Source: Virgisporangium aurantiacum (GTDB lineage Bacteria > Actinomycetota > Actinomycetes > Mycobacteriales > Micromonosporaceae). Taken from it: a stretch of DNA of 64,000 nt. How positions within the stretch are numbered: the stretch's first letter is position 1; each line of letters begins with the position of its first letter. A model generated the notes under the pieces. It had not been told where the DNA came from. It was given only the letters and a program-made list of their open reading frames with translations, and searched no databases. The DNA lies in NCBI RefSeq assembly GCF_016863635.1, contig NZ_BOPG01000077.1, positions 55,840 through 119,839 of the forward strand. The letters run 5' to 3'. This document shows positions 51,739-60,511 of this stretch, piece by piece. The translations under genes and the position numbers were made by a program.

Positions 51739-53021
51739 CACCGGTCCTGAGGCAGAGTCGAGGCGTCGAAGCCGACCGCGGCGAGCCGGTCGACGGTCTC
51801 CGCCCGCAACGGCACCACCGGCCGCCCCCGGTTGTCCCGCCCCGGCCGGTACACCTCGTTGGTCATGATCTGTTCGCCGTCGGTCCCGGTGACCTCGCGC
51901 ACCGACGACACCACCCGCACCCCGTCCGGGGTCACGTCCAGGTGGATGACGACGTGCACCGCCGAGGCGAGCAGTGCGACCGCCGCGCCGCGGGGATACA
52001 GGGCGGGTGGCTCCATCGCGTAGGCGACCATGCGCAGCAGCGCCTGCGCGGAGTCGCTGGCATGCACGGTGCACATCGACCCGTCGATGCCGATGCTCAT
52101 TGCCTTGGCCATCCACACCACTTCGGCGCCGCGGACTTCGCCGACGATCACCACATCGGGGCTCATCCGCAGGCTCGACCGCAGCGCCCGCGACATGTCG
52201 AACTCCCCCGCGCCCTCGGTGTTCGCCATCCGCGTCTGGATGGCCGTCAGATCCCGGTGCTCCCGGTGGGCGAACCGCAGTTCGGAGACGTCCTCGATGA
52301 CGATCACCCGCCGCTGCACCGGAATCGCGTTCGCCAACGCACCCAGCAACGTCGTCTTCCCGACCGCCGGCCCACCCGACACCACGACGTTGCGCCGCGC
52401 CCGAACCAGCGCCTCGAACAGGCCGGCCATGTACGGCGTCAACTCGCCCTTGCCGACCAGGTCGGCCAACTGGTCCTGCCCCGACGGGAACAGCCGGATC
52501 GACGCCGACACCCGGTCGGTCACATCCATCAACGCGTGCAGCCGGGCACCGTTGGCCAGCTGGACGGACAGCTCCGGCTCGGCCCGGTCGAACCGCCGCT
52601 CATGACCACCCCGCCGGGCCGCCGCCACGCCCTGGTCGCGCAGCAGCGCCTCCAGCTCGGCGTCGGAGGAGGCGACCGCGTGCACGCGGGCCTTGGTGCC
52701 GTCGCGGCGCTGCACCCACACGTTGTCGAACCCGTTGATGTTGATCGTCTCGATCGACGGGTCGTCGAGCAGCGCCTGCAGGCCGGCCACGCCCTGATAG
52801 ATGTCCAGAAGGGCGCGGCGGACACCGGCCTCCGCCGCCGGGTCCAGCGGCTGCCGGCCCGCCCGCAGCGCCTGCCGCGCGTGAGTATCAAGAGCATCGG
52901 TGACCGCCTGCGCGACCGGCACCGGCCGACCCGCCTCCGCATCGGCAGCCAACCGGCGGTCGACCTGTGCGCGTAGCGCCAGCACCAACTGCTGATCCGG
53001 CACCGGGTGAACGACGGTCAT
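51735..53021 (-). CDS. tadA: TadA/CpaF-type secretion ATPase
   Basis: A 428-residue hexameric ATPase that powers pilus assembly or secretion. The ATG at 53021 overlaps the next gene by four bases. Walker A is S215-G-G-P-A-V-G-K222-T-T224. Walker B is PDVVIVGEVRG (about 288-298). The Asp box (IEDVSELRF) and His box (CTVHASDSAQALLRMV) are also present. The N-terminal domain contains SIETININGFDNVWVQRRDG, typical of the CpaF branch. All catalytic residues are intact. Confidence 0.93.
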   Translation of the reverse strand: MTVVHPVPDQQLVLALRAQVDRRLAADAEAGRPVPVAQAVTDALDTHARQALRAGRQPLDPAAEAGVRRALLDIYQGVAGLQALLDDPSIETININGFDNVWVQRRDGTKARVHAVASSDAELEALLRDQGVAAARRGGHERRFDRAEPELSVQLANGARLHALMDVTDRVSASIRLFPSGQDQLADLVGKGELTPYMAGLFEALVRARRNVVVSGGPAVGKTTLLGALANAIPVQRRVIVIEDVSELRFAHREHRDLTAIQTRMANTEGAGEFDMSRALRSSLRMSPDVVIVGEVRGAEVVWMAKAMSIGIDGSMCTVHASDSAQALLRMVAYAMEPPALYPRGAAVALLASAVHVVIHLDVTPDGVRVVSSVREVTGTDGEQIMTNEVYRPGRDNRGRPVVPLRAETVDRLAAVGFDASTLPQDRW

Positions 53022-53881
53022 GGCCGGTACACCGGAGCCTGCCACGGCCGCCCGGCTGGGCCGACGAACGACGGAACAGCCGGCACCGGGCCGGGCGGCG
53101 GCGGGAGCGCCTGCTGCCACACCTGCACCGGGACCTCCGCATGCAGTCGCGCGGCGAGAGCACGCGCCGCACGCAGGAACGGCAACCTTGTCCAACCCCG
53201 ACCGGGCTCCGCCCGACCGCCCAATACGTCGGCGGCACGACGATCGTCCGGAACGGTTCCGATCACCGGTAGCCCGGTCACCTCCGTGATCTCCCGCTCC
53301 GTACACAGTGGACTGCCGGCCACCACCAGCCGCGGCACCGACCGAAGACCCGGCACCGACCGCACCCGGTCCCGCCGCACCTGGACCGCGTCGACCGCCT
53401 CCACCCCCGACCGCATCGCCACCAGAAACACGTCCGCGGCGGCCACCAGCGGCCAAGCGGGCGAATCCCAGCCCAGCCGGCCCACGTCCACGATCACCGC
53501 CCGCCGGGCAGCCGACGCCCGCAGCAGATCCAGACAGTTGTGCGCCACCATCCGGGTCGCCTGCGCCGCCTGCCCCACACCGCCAGCCTGCGGACCCTGC
53601 TGCTGGTCCGCCGGCGCGAAGACCACGCTGACCCCCAACCGGATCGGCCGGGCGTACGCGGCCAGGTCTCCCCCGCGCCTGCCGGTGCGGGTGTCCGCGG
53701 CCAGTTCGCTGAGCCCCGGCTCACGCCGCGCCCCGAACCGGAACGCCAGATCACCGCCGGCCGGGTCGGCTTCCACCACCAGCGCACCCGGCGTCGGCCA
53801 CCGCGCAGCCAGAGCCACCGCAAGGCTCGTCACGTACGGGGACCCCTTCACCGACCCGATCGCGACCAGCACCCCCGTCAC
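53018..53881 (-). CDS. TadZ/CpaE-like ParA-family protein with degenerate P-loop
   Basis: A 287-residue MinD/ParA-fold protein that in Tad loci places the apparatus at the cell pole. The start of the fold is clear (VLVAIGSVKGSPYVTSLAVA, LVVEADPAGGDLAFRFG, AVIVDVGRLGWDS). The deviant Walker A K-G-G-x-G-K-T reads K-G-S-P-Y-V-T: the signature lysine is kept, but the second lysine is valine. ATP hydrolysis may be lost. The C-terminal 40 residues are Pro-rich. It overlaps both neighbours by four bases. Confidence 0.82.
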   Translation of the reverse strand: MTGVLVAIGSVKGSPYVTSLAVALAARWPTPGALVVEADPAGGDLAFRFGARREPGLSELAADTRTGRRGGDLAAYARPIRLGVSVVFAPADQQQGPQAGGVGQAAQATRMVAHNCLDLLRASAARRAVIVDVGRLGWDSPAWPLVAAADVFLVAMRSGVEAVDAVQVRRDRVRSVPGLRSVPRLVVAGSPLCTEREITEVTGLPVIGTVPDDRRAADVLGGRAEPGRGWTRLPFLRAARALAARLHAEVPVQVWQQALPPPPGPVPAVPSFVGPAGRPWQAPVYRP

Positions 53882-54519
53882 CCCGCAACCACGAGTGCGA
53901 CATCACCCACGGCACCGACCACCCGCACCGCGTCCGCCGACCCCATCAACAGCGACACCACCGTCGTCCCCGTCGTGTCCGGCGCCTCCACCGCGACCAC
54001 CGCCGCCCGCGCCTGCAACACCGGCCCGGCCGCCTGGCCGGTCGTGTTCGACACCGACGGCACCACCACCACGAGCACCTGCACACCGGGGACCACCCCG
54101 GTAGGTGAGCGCCCGATCTTGACCGGCACCGCCACCACCGACTGCCCGGCCGGCGGCCACGCCGCCGGGCCGAGGATCTCCGCCGACAGCAGACTCCGTG
54201 CCGCCAACGGCAACCGGACCGACCGGCCGACCACGCTCCGGCGGTCCGACTCCGGCACGGTGGCGACCGCCGCGTCCGCGGCCACCCGGACCGTCGTCAG
54301 ATCCGCCTCCGTCAGGACGTGTCCGGCCGGGACCGCACCGGTCAACGCCAGCACTGCCGCCTTCGGATCAACCCGCAACGCCGTCACGGCGAACGTCAAC
54401 GCGCAGACCAGAACCAGCACGCTGCCCAGCAGGATGTGCGGCAGACTCCGGCCCCGCCGCAACCCAACCGGAGCCGCCCCCTCCACCGCCCGACGCTCAC
54501 CCAACTCCGTGACCGTCAT
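53878..54519 (-). CDS. SAF-domain protein (CpaB/RcpC-like)
   Basis: A 213-residue protein with one N-terminal TM (residues about 29-48, LPHILLGSVLVLVCALTFAV) and a SAF domain outside (VPAGHVLTEADLTTVRVAAD; GRSVRLPLAARSLLSAEIL). It ends with a valine-rich beta region. CpaB/RcpC proteins work with the outer part of the Tad apparatus. In Gram-positives, which have no outer-membrane secretin, the role is less clear. Start and stop overlap the neighbours by four bases each. Confidence 0.8.
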   Translation of the reverse strand: MTVTELGERRAVEGAAPVGLRRGRSLPHILLGSVLVLVCALTFAVTALRVDPKAAVLALTGAVPAGHVLTEADLTTVRVAADAAVATVPESDRRSVVGRSVRLPLAARSLLSAEILGPAAWPPAGQSVVAVPVKIGRSPTGVVPGVQVLVVVVPSVSNTTGQAAGPVLQARAAVVAVEAPDTTGTTVVSLLMGSADAVRVVGAVGDVALVVAG

Positions 54520-55421
54520 GACCGGCCCGCCCCACCCACATTCAGCGCGCCCGCCTCACGCACCTCAAGGTCGACCGTGGCCGTGGTCGTCAGATCCGGG
54601 ACCGTCCCGGCCGCCCCGCCACCGGCCCACGACACCGACCACGTCACCGTCGCGCGCAACGTGAAGACGCCGCGCGGCGGCAGGCTCGTGTAGGTGTGAC
54701 CACACGTCGATGCAGCTGCTGGGTCGGTGCCCGCAGTCCAGGCGGCGCCGCGGCCGGTACACGTCACCGTGGCGCCATCGCCGGGCGACAGGACCAGCTT
54801 CTGCGCGGTCGCTGTCGCGGTCACCGACAAGCCCGGCACGCTCGCCGTCGCCGACCGCGAACCCCACGAGCTCGCGTCCAGCCACACCCACATCGGCAGG
54901 AAAACGATCTGCGGAGCCGGTGGGGCCGGGCTGAGCCGGATCGCCGGGATCGGAAGGTCGAGCCGCGACACCGCCTCCTGCGCCAGCACCTCCGGGCTGA
55001 TCGGCACGGCACCATCCGGCAGCCAGACCTGGCCGCCGGCAAGAGGGACACCGAGCGGACCGTTCAGGTCATCCGCTGAACAGCTTCGCGCATACCAGGC
55101 TCCTGGACCCTGCGCGTCGGGTGGCGGCGGCCCGTCGGCAACCCGCTCGTAGTAGCAGCCGTCCGAGCCCAGCGAGCCCCGTCCCGCGATGTAACACGGG
55201 GCCGGCGTCCCGTCGCGGTCGTGACAACCGGCCGAACCGGTGTCGCTTGTGTCACCGCCACCGCTTCCAGCGCCCGGGCGTTGAGCCCTGACCACGCAGC
55301 CCGGCACCGGTTTGTGGTCCTCGCAGGCGACAGGATTGACCGGGTCGGCAGAAGCGGTCGCGCCCCAGTCCGGTCCGACGATCACGACGAACAACGCGAC
55401 CGCCGCCAGTCTCTTCAGCAT
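54516..55421 (-). CDS. Exported protein of the Tad-like locus
   Basis: A 301-residue protein from the ATG at 55421; 13 further codons upstream lie in the preceding gene. The Sec signal MLKRLAAVALFVVIVGPDWG (cleavage near ASA-DP) is followed by a cysteine-rich, Gly/Pro-rich region (six cysteines in residues 30-130) and a beta-rich domain (SVTATATAQKLVLSPGDGAT; GVFTLRATVTWSVSWAGGG). Proteins like this are regular members of actinobacterial Tad loci, but their function is unknown. Confidence 0.75.
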   Translation of the reverse strand: MLKRLAAVALFVVIVGPDWGATASADPVNPVACEDHKPVPGCVVRAQRPGAGSGGGDTSDTGSAGCHDRDGTPAPCYIAGRGSLGSDGCYYERVADGPPPPDAQGPGAWYARSCSADDLNGPLGVPLAGGQVWLPDGAVPISPEVLAQEAVSRLDLPIPAIRLSPAPPAPQIVFLPMWVWLDASSWGSRSATASVPGLSVTATATAQKLVLSPGDGATVTCTGRGAAWTAGTDPAAASTCGHTYTSLPPRGVFTLRATVTWSVSWAGGGAAGTVPDLTTTATVDLEVREAGALNVGGAGRS

Positions 55422-55987
55422 GTCCCCACCTCGTACGGGACGAAACTGATGACCTTCCACGTCCCGCCGACGTTCTTGACTGTCGCGGTCACCTGTCGAC
55501 GCCCGCCGGGCGTATCGGTGAACGGCGTCCCGCCCGGTGTCGCCTTGACCCGCGTGGACGCCGTCGTGTCGAGGCAGTCCAGCACGTCGACCGCCTCAAG
55601 AGTCTGCTTCGCGACCTTGGGGTTCGTCGTCACGGCCCCTTTGAAGACCAGGCCATCGCGCCGGCTGCCCTCCAGGCCAGCCCGCAACGCCTTCAGAGCG
55701 TCGCCGTCGGCGTAGCGGGCCACGATCTCATCGTCCTGCGGATCGGTCGTACGGCCGGCGTCGATGTACGCCTTCCACATCGACGCGTAGGCCGCGAGCG
55801 CGCTGTCCGCCGCGCTCGCGTTGGGATCAGGCGTCGAGCTCACGGCGGGCGCGAGAGAGACAGGTGGCGACGCCGGTGGTTGGCTCTGCCGGGGCGAGCC
55901 GCACCCCGACAGAACGACGAGGCCGACGATCACTGCCGACGACGCCCAGCCGCCGACCTCCCACTGCCGCGGAGTCCCCGTCAGCAT
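55415..55987 (-). CDS. Lipoprotein, first gene of the Tad-like locus
   Basis: A 190-residue protein from the ATG at 55987; the frame starts at 56089. The signal peptide ends in the lipobox VVLSGCGSP, followed by a Pro/Ser linker. A small alpha+beta domain follows (AADSALAAYASMWKAYIDAG; YADGDALKALRAGLEG; GGRRQVTATVKNVGGTWKVI), resembling the NTF2-like/SnoaL-like fold of exported actinobacterial lipoproteins. It overlaps the next gene by seven bases. The promoter should lie in 55988-56153, shared with the divergent FAD enzyme. Confidence 0.75.
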   Translation of the reverse strand: MLTGTPRQWEVGGWASSAVIVGLVVLSGCGSPRQSQPPASPPVSLAPAVSSTPDPNASAADSALAAYASMWKAYIDAGRTTDPQDDEIVARYADGDALKALRAGLEGSRRDGLVFKGAVTTNPKVAKQTLEAVDVLDCLDTTASTRVKATPGGTPFTDTPGGRRQVTATVKNVGGTWKVISFVPYEVGTC

Positions 55988-56153
55988 CCGCCAACCCCCT
56001 GCCCACGCCAATGGCCGTCGTCTATGCGTACACCCCATGACCCCACTTCCCGCAAGGCAAGTACGTACGAGAAAGTGGCACAGATACATCTCTTCGGTAG
56101 ATTGGCCGCCGTCTCTGGGGTTCTATTCGATATTGCGGGGAGGGTCGCTCTCG

Positions 56154-57464
56154 ATGACGCAAACAACGGCCGTGGTGATCGGATCCAGCGTCGCGGGCAT
56201 TGCGACCGGCCGGGTTCTCGCCGACCGGTTCGACCGGGTCGTCGTCCTCGACCGTGACCCCCTCCCTGCCGATCCCGTAACCCGGCCGGGAGCTCCTCAG
56301 GGCGCGCATCCTCACACGATGCTCGTGGCCGGACTGAACGCGTTGGAGGAGTTGTTCCCCGGCTTCGAGAAGGACCTGCAGGCTGACGGCGCCACCGTGT
56401 TCGAGGCCGGCCCGAACCTGGCGTTCTACCGGTTCGGCGAACGGTGGCCGTTCGTCTCGACGGGAGTGCGCCTGCTGTGCGTCAGCCGTCCCCTCCTGGA
56501 ACTGACGATGCGGCAGCGGCTCGCCACCGCATCGAACGTGGAGATCCGCGGCGAAACGGTCGTCAGCCACCTGGCGGGGAGCGGCGGACGGATTACCGGC
56601 GTGGTTCTCGCCTCGGGCGAGACGCTGCCGGCCGACCTGATCGTCGACTGCACCGGACGCGGCACGCGCTCCGACCGGTGGCTCGACGAGCTCGGCTTCC
56701 CCACGCCGACCGTCTCCGAAGTCAAGATCGGGGTCAGCTACGCCAGCCGGATTCTGCGCCGCAAACATGACGACCTGGCTGAGGGCGGTGCCCTGTACGT
56801 CGTCGCGACGCCGCCGCACGAGAAGAAGGTCGGAATCGTCCTGCCGATCGAGGGCGACCGGTGGCTGGTGACGCTCGGCGGCTGGCACGGCCACGCGCCA
56901 TCGGCCGACCCGGACGCGTTCGCCGAGTACGCCCGCTCGCTACCGCACCCGCCCGTCGCCGATCTGCTGGCCAAAGCCGAACCGTTGACCGACATCGAGG
57001 TCCAGCGGTTCCCGTCCAGCCGACGCCGCCATTTCGAACGCCTCAAACGCATCCCGACCGGGTTCGCTGTCGTGGGCGATGCCTTAGCCACGTTCAACCC
57101 GATCTACGGCCAGGGCATGACTGTGGCACTCCTGCAAGCACTGGCGCTCGGCGCCGCCATCGACCGCCATGGCGCCACGTCACCGATGATGGCGAGGCGG
57201 TACTTTCCCGCAGCGGCCCGAATCGTCTCCGTCCCCTGGCGGTTCGCCACCGGCGCCGATTTCCTGTATCCGGAGACGACCGGTGCCAAGCCACCCGGTG
57301 TCGACCTCCTCAACCGCTATTCGATCCGCATCCAGCGGGCCGCCATGCATTCAACGGAGGTCCGACGCACCTTCACGTCGGTCCAGCACCTCATCGAGCC
57401 CGCGTCACACCTCCTCACACCGCGAATGGTGCTCAAGGTGCTTCGCGCGTCACGGGGGTCGTGA
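56154..57464 (+). CDS. FAD-dependent monooxygenase
   Basis: A 436-residue flavoprotein from the ATG at 56154 (GGGGAGGG upstream). The N-terminal dinucleotide fold is AVVIGSSVAGIATGRVLADR, then VVVLDRD, with the usual GxGxxG reading G-S-S-V-A-G. The GD motif is GFAVVGDALATFNPIYGQGM (residues about 303-322), typical of geranylgeranyl-reductase/squalene-epoxidase-like members. DCTGRGTRSDRWLDELG is the DG-type region. The substrate is unknown. The 3' end overlaps the convergent MAB_1171c-like gene by 32 bases. Confidence 0.88.
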   Translation: MTQTTAVVIGSSVAGIATGRVLADRFDRVVVLDRDPLPADPVTRPGAPQGAHPHTMLVAGLNALEELFPGFEKDLQADGATVFEAGPNLAFYRFGERWPFVSTGVRLLCVSRPLLELTMRQRLATASNVEIRGETVVSHLAGSGGRITGVVLASGETLPADLIVDCTGRGTRSDRWLDELGFPTPTVSEVKIGVSYASRILRRKHDDLAEGGALYVVATPPHEKKVGIVLPIEGDRWLVTLGGWHGHAPSADPDAFAEYARSLPHPPVADLLAKAEPLTDIEVQRFPSSRRRHFERLKRIPTGFAVVGDALATFNPIYGQGMTVALLQALALGAAIDRHGATSPMMARRYFPAAARIVSVPWRFATGADFLYPETTGAKPPGVDLLNRYSIRIQRAAMHSTEVRRTFTSVQHLIEPASHLLTPRMVLKVLRASRGS

Positions 57465-58608
57465 CCCTCGTCCCGACAAGCGCACGGTCCCGGGACAAGC
57501 GCCGGTACACGCCTGCGACCGCGACGAGCCACGCGACCTGGCCGTCGTAGCCGCCGGGTGGATCGGTAATCGGTGCGGTGTCGGGATCGTCTGCCATGCG
57601 GTCGCGGCGCCGAGCATCCACGCCGGCCGCGATCCGGACCGCCTCATCTCTGGCGGGCTCTCCCGTCACGGTGATGGCATGGGCGCTGATCCACGGACGC
57701 AAGGCGAGCCGTGCGTCGCAGATCTCGACTACGCGCCGGGTCAACGCGAAGTCGACGCCACGCAGCGGCGCCCGGCCATGATCGAGTCGGCTGTCCAAGA
57801 CCAGGTCCGGACTGGCTTGGATGAGATCGCGCCACAACGGATACAGCTGCCGGTAGGACCGTCGGCGTCCGGCCCATCTCCGCGCGACGTCGATTGCCGG
57901 ACCCCACGCGGGCAGGGTGAAGCCGGCCGCGCAGAAGACGCAACTGAACAGGATGAGCACCGCGCTGATCGTCTTCTCCCCCGCCGGCCTGAACCCGATC
58001 CAGTAACCGACGATGAACGCGGCCTTGTCGACGCAGTACAGGAAGCCGAACCCGGCTCCGATCGCCGCGAGTCGGAGCCCGCGACGGGACCACGGCCGCG
58101 GGGTGGCGCGCGCGAAGCGCCAGGCCAACCGCACGATGTCAACCGTGTACCAGACGAATGCCGCGAGGTAGACGAGCAGGTACGCGCTGACCGCCGGAAT
58201 CCGGGCGTCCTCGACATTGAACGTCACCGGACCCGGGTGCAGGTTCGCCAGGGCGTAGAGCGCCGTCAGGGTTGCCGCGGCCGCGATCGACATCCAGATC
58301 CGCATCGAGATCCGTCTGCGTGCCTGCTCGGGCGGGAAGGCGAGCATCACGAGCTGCGTCTCCGCGCATGCGACGAGGCCCATGACGCAGAGGTGCGCGA
58401 TCAACCGCCACAACTCGTTCAGTCCCGTCGCCCGGTCGACCGCCGCACCGATGGCCGGCACGGACAGCGTCATCCCGATCCCGACAAAGGCGAACGCGGC
58501 AGCGGTTCCGGCCCGACCCGGTGTCCACCGGCCACGGTTGATGTAGAGGGTGAATATGAGGCCGACGAACGAGGTGATGGCGCAGATCGCGTAGCTCGGG
58601 CCGCTCAT
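57433..58608 (-). CDS. MAB_1171c-type membrane protein
   Basis: A 391-residue protein with seven TM helices in the first ~240 residues (the first SYAICAITSFVGLIFTLYIN, then GTAAAFAFVGIGMTLSVPAI and others). A cytoplasmic domain begins RRSYRQLYPLWRDLIQASPD; 'YRxLYPLWRDLxxAxPxIxL' is the signature of the MAB_1171c (DUF6545) family. It is called a putative transporter in annotations, but no transport has been shown to my knowledge. Its start overlaps the ImmA/IrrE gene stop by four bases; it is the last gene of that operon. Confidence 0.85.
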   Translation of the reverse strand: MSGPSYAICAITSFVGLIFTLYINRGRWTPGRAGTAAAFAFVGIGMTLSVPAIGAAVDRATGLNELWRLIAHLCVMGLVACAETQLVMLAFPPEQARRRISMRIWMSIAAAATLTALYALANLHPGPVTFNVEDARIPAVSAYLLVYLAAFVWYTVDIVRLAWRFARATPRPWSRRGLRLAAIGAGFGFLYCVDKAAFIVGYWIGFRPAGEKTISAVLILFSCVFCAAGFTLPAWGPAIDVARRWAGRRRSYRQLYPLWRDLIQASPDLVLDSRLDHGRAPLRGVDFALTRRVVEICDARLALRPWISAHAITVTGEPARDEAVRIAAGVDARRRDRMADDPDTAPITDPPGGYDGQVAWLVAVAGVYRRLSRDRALVGTRVTTPVTREAP

Positions 58609-59147
58609 CGCGGCCGCTCGAACAGCTTGCTGAACCTCGCCGCGATGGCTGCGTCCTCGACGGTTTGTCCGGGCAGTTCCGGCTCGTCAGGGACCTGACT
58701 GACCCGTTCCATGAGGATGGTCGCCATTGTCTCGGCTTCCAGCTCCTCGAGCTTGCCGTAGGTGCCGTTGCGGTTCAGGACCCGGCTGACCAGCTCCGGC
58801 GACAGCCTCGGGAACACCAGTTTCGCGGCGTCCGGATCGTCGATCGGCATCGGTTCATGGCCGAGCAGGATATGACCGAGCTCGTGGCTGATGATGTGGT
58901 CGCGGTGCAGCCGATTCGTGCTCCGCTCGTATGCGACGATGTGCCCGCCGTCCGTGGTGAAGAGCGTGAGCCCGTACGGGGCACCGGCCGGCATGTCGAT
59001 GCCGCACAGCCGAATCCTGTGTCCGAGGCAACGTCCGGCCCGGTCGGCCAGCTCTACGGCGTCGAACGGATCCGGGATCTGGAGCCCAGCCTTCTCCAAC
59101 TCGGCGAGCCGGTCGTGACACCGACGTAGAACCTCCGCCGAACTCAT
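58605..59147 (-). CDS. ImmA/IrrE-type metallopeptidase
   Basis: A 180-residue zinc protease-like protein from the ATG at 59147 (GGAGTGGAG upstream). The HExxH site is DHIISHELGHILLGHEP (residues about 82-98), with ELEAETMATILME downstream giving the third ligand. ImmA/IrrE proteases cleave XRE-type repressors to induce genes. The XRE gene sits 62 bases upstream on the same strand, so that repressor is the likely substrate. The membrane protein downstream may give the signal. Confidence 0.85.
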   Translation of the reverse strand: MSSAEVLRRCHDRLAELEKAGLQIPDPFDAVELADRAGRCLGHRIRLCGIDMPAGAPYGLTLFTTDGGHIVAYERSTNRLHRDHIISHELGHILLGHEPMPIDDPDAAKLVFPRLSPELVSRVLNRNGTYGKLEELEAETMATILMERVSQVPDEPELPGQTVEDAAIAARFSKLFERPR

Positions 59148-59209
59148 TTCTCCACTCCCTTCCGGCCTTTCCGGGTTCGAGCGGACCGAGCGCCACAAGG
59201 CGACGATCA

Positions 59210-59689
59210 TCAGGACGGTGATTCGGCCGGCCCCGTCGAGTGCCGGCCGGCATCGGGCTCCGGAGCGTTGTACACCCGCTCGACGATGTCGCGGATCGCG
59301 CTGAGCTTCGCGTCGGACATCTCGCCGAGGCGCGCGACAACGGCCCGCACACGCAGGTCGCGCATGCCTTTCAGCGCCAGCAGGTCGCGCTCGATCTCGG
59401 CCGACTCGGCGGTGTCGAAGAAGTACGCCGGCGGTACGTCGAAGAACTCGGCGAGCGCCCGGATGACCTCGAGGCGCGGGTTGTCACGGCGGCCGGTTCG
59501 CAGCTGCCAGATGTAGACGTTCGTGACGGTCGCGCCTTCCCCGCGCGCCTCCGCCCTGGCGTTGATCGCGGCAGCGACCTCCTTGTCGCTGTACCGCTTC
59601 TCGCGACCAGGCGGTAGGACCGTGTCGAGCAGCACGGTCAGGCGCCTCGCCAGGGCAGTCGGCGGGGCGACAGTCGAGTCGTCGGTCAT
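59210..59689 (-). CDS. XRE-family regulator (EspR-like)
   Basis: A 159-residue protein from the ATG at 59689, six bases after GGGAGG; a GTG two codons upstream overlaps that site. The HTH (YSDKEVAAAINARAEARGEG, VTNVYIWQLRTGRRDNPRLE) is at residues about 33-72. FFDVPPAYFFDTAESAEIER follows, and a C-terminal dimerisation helix pair (MRDLRVRAVVARLGEMSDAK). The layout resembles mycobacterial EspR. It is the first gene of the XRE-protease-membrane protein operon and probably self-regulated. Confidence 0.85.
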   Translation of the reverse strand: MTDDSTVAPPTALARRLTVLLDTVLPPGREKRYSDKEVAAAINARAEARGEGATVTNVYIWQLRTGRRDNPRLEVIRALAEFFDVPPAYFFDTAESAEIERDLLALKGMRDLRVRAVVARLGEMSDAKLSAIRDIVERVYNAPEPDAGRHSTGPAESPS

Positions 59690-59882
59690 CCGCACCTCCC
59701 GGGATGGCCGTTGTCCACAGCGATAAACAGCAGTTGACAGAGCAACCTACGGTCAGTCTAGGATCACGACTTGTAGATATCAACCGGCGTTAATCGCTGA
59801 CGGATCTACCTGGACTGTTGCGGGTGGCCGTCCGTCGCTGTTCCCGAGCCTCGCGCTGGGCACACCACGGAAAGGACTCCAG

Positions 59883-60254
59883 ATGCGCACCGACAGCCTG
59901 GCCCAGGCTCCACCGCCAATCGTCGACGCCCGCCTGTTCCATGACGCCGCGCGGCGGTACGGGCATCGGTGGGCCTTCGACATCATCGAAGAGCTGCGGA
60001 ACCGGCCCATGCGGTTCACCGACCTGATGCGAGCGATCAATCCGACGCCCCACCCGAAGTCGTTGCGGGACTCGTTGAGGCGCCTGCAGGACCAGGGACT
60101 GATCGCGCATCCGGAGATCGGCGAGGGCACCAAATACGAGATCACTGCTGCCGGCCGCGATCTCGCGTCGGTCGTCACCGAGTTCGCCGCCAACCTTCAG
60201 CGATGGTCCAGCGTTCACCAGCCTGCGGGGACCGTCGGTGCCACGAATGGCTGA
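59883..60254 (+). CDS. HxlR-family transcriptional regulator
   Basis: A 123-residue winged-helix protein from the ATG at 59883 (GGAAAGGA upstream). The HxlR pattern is clear: RRYGHRWAFDIIEELRNRPM, RFTDLMRAINPTPHPKSLRD, SLRRLQDQGLIAHPEIGEGT, KYEITAAGRDL. The N-terminal cysteine common in redox-sensing members is absent. It is followed on the same strand, after five bases, by the relic of a peptidase gene that it may once have controlled. Confidence 0.88.
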   Translation: MRTDSLAQAPPPIVDARLFHDAARRYGHRWAFDIIEELRNRPMRFTDLMRAINPTPHPKSLRDSLRRLQDQGLIAHPEIGEGTKYEITAAGRDLASVVTEFAANLQRWSSVHQPAGTVGATNG

Positions 60255-60259
60255 GTACC

Positions 60260-60432
60260 GTGACTTCGAGCCGAGTCCGGTTCCGGCCGGCGCTTGCGCT
60301 GTCGCCGGACCACACCCGGCTGGCGTACATCGACGATTCGCCGGGGCAGTTCGACGTCGCCGTTCGTCCGCTCGACGGTGGACCGGCCCGTCACCTCACC
60401 CGTGACGAACACGGCGACCGCGAGACTGCCTT
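60260..60432 (+). pseudogene. N-terminal relic of an S9-type peptidase
   Basis: From GTG 60260 the frame reads VTSSRVRFRPALALSPDHTR, then LAYIDDSPGQFDVAVRPLDG and GPARHLT. This is the first propeller blade of S9-family prolyl peptidases ('PALSPDGxRLAYxxxxxGxxxLxVxPLxGGxxRxLT'). About 58 codons remain, then unrelated sequence and a stop. The catalytic domain is gone. Confidence 0.65.
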
Positions 60433-60511
60433 GCCGTCAGCGTCATGGCCGACGGTGTGGCCGTCAATCTTCATCACCGGACCGCTCATGGGAGGTAGAT
60501 CCGCTCCGTGA

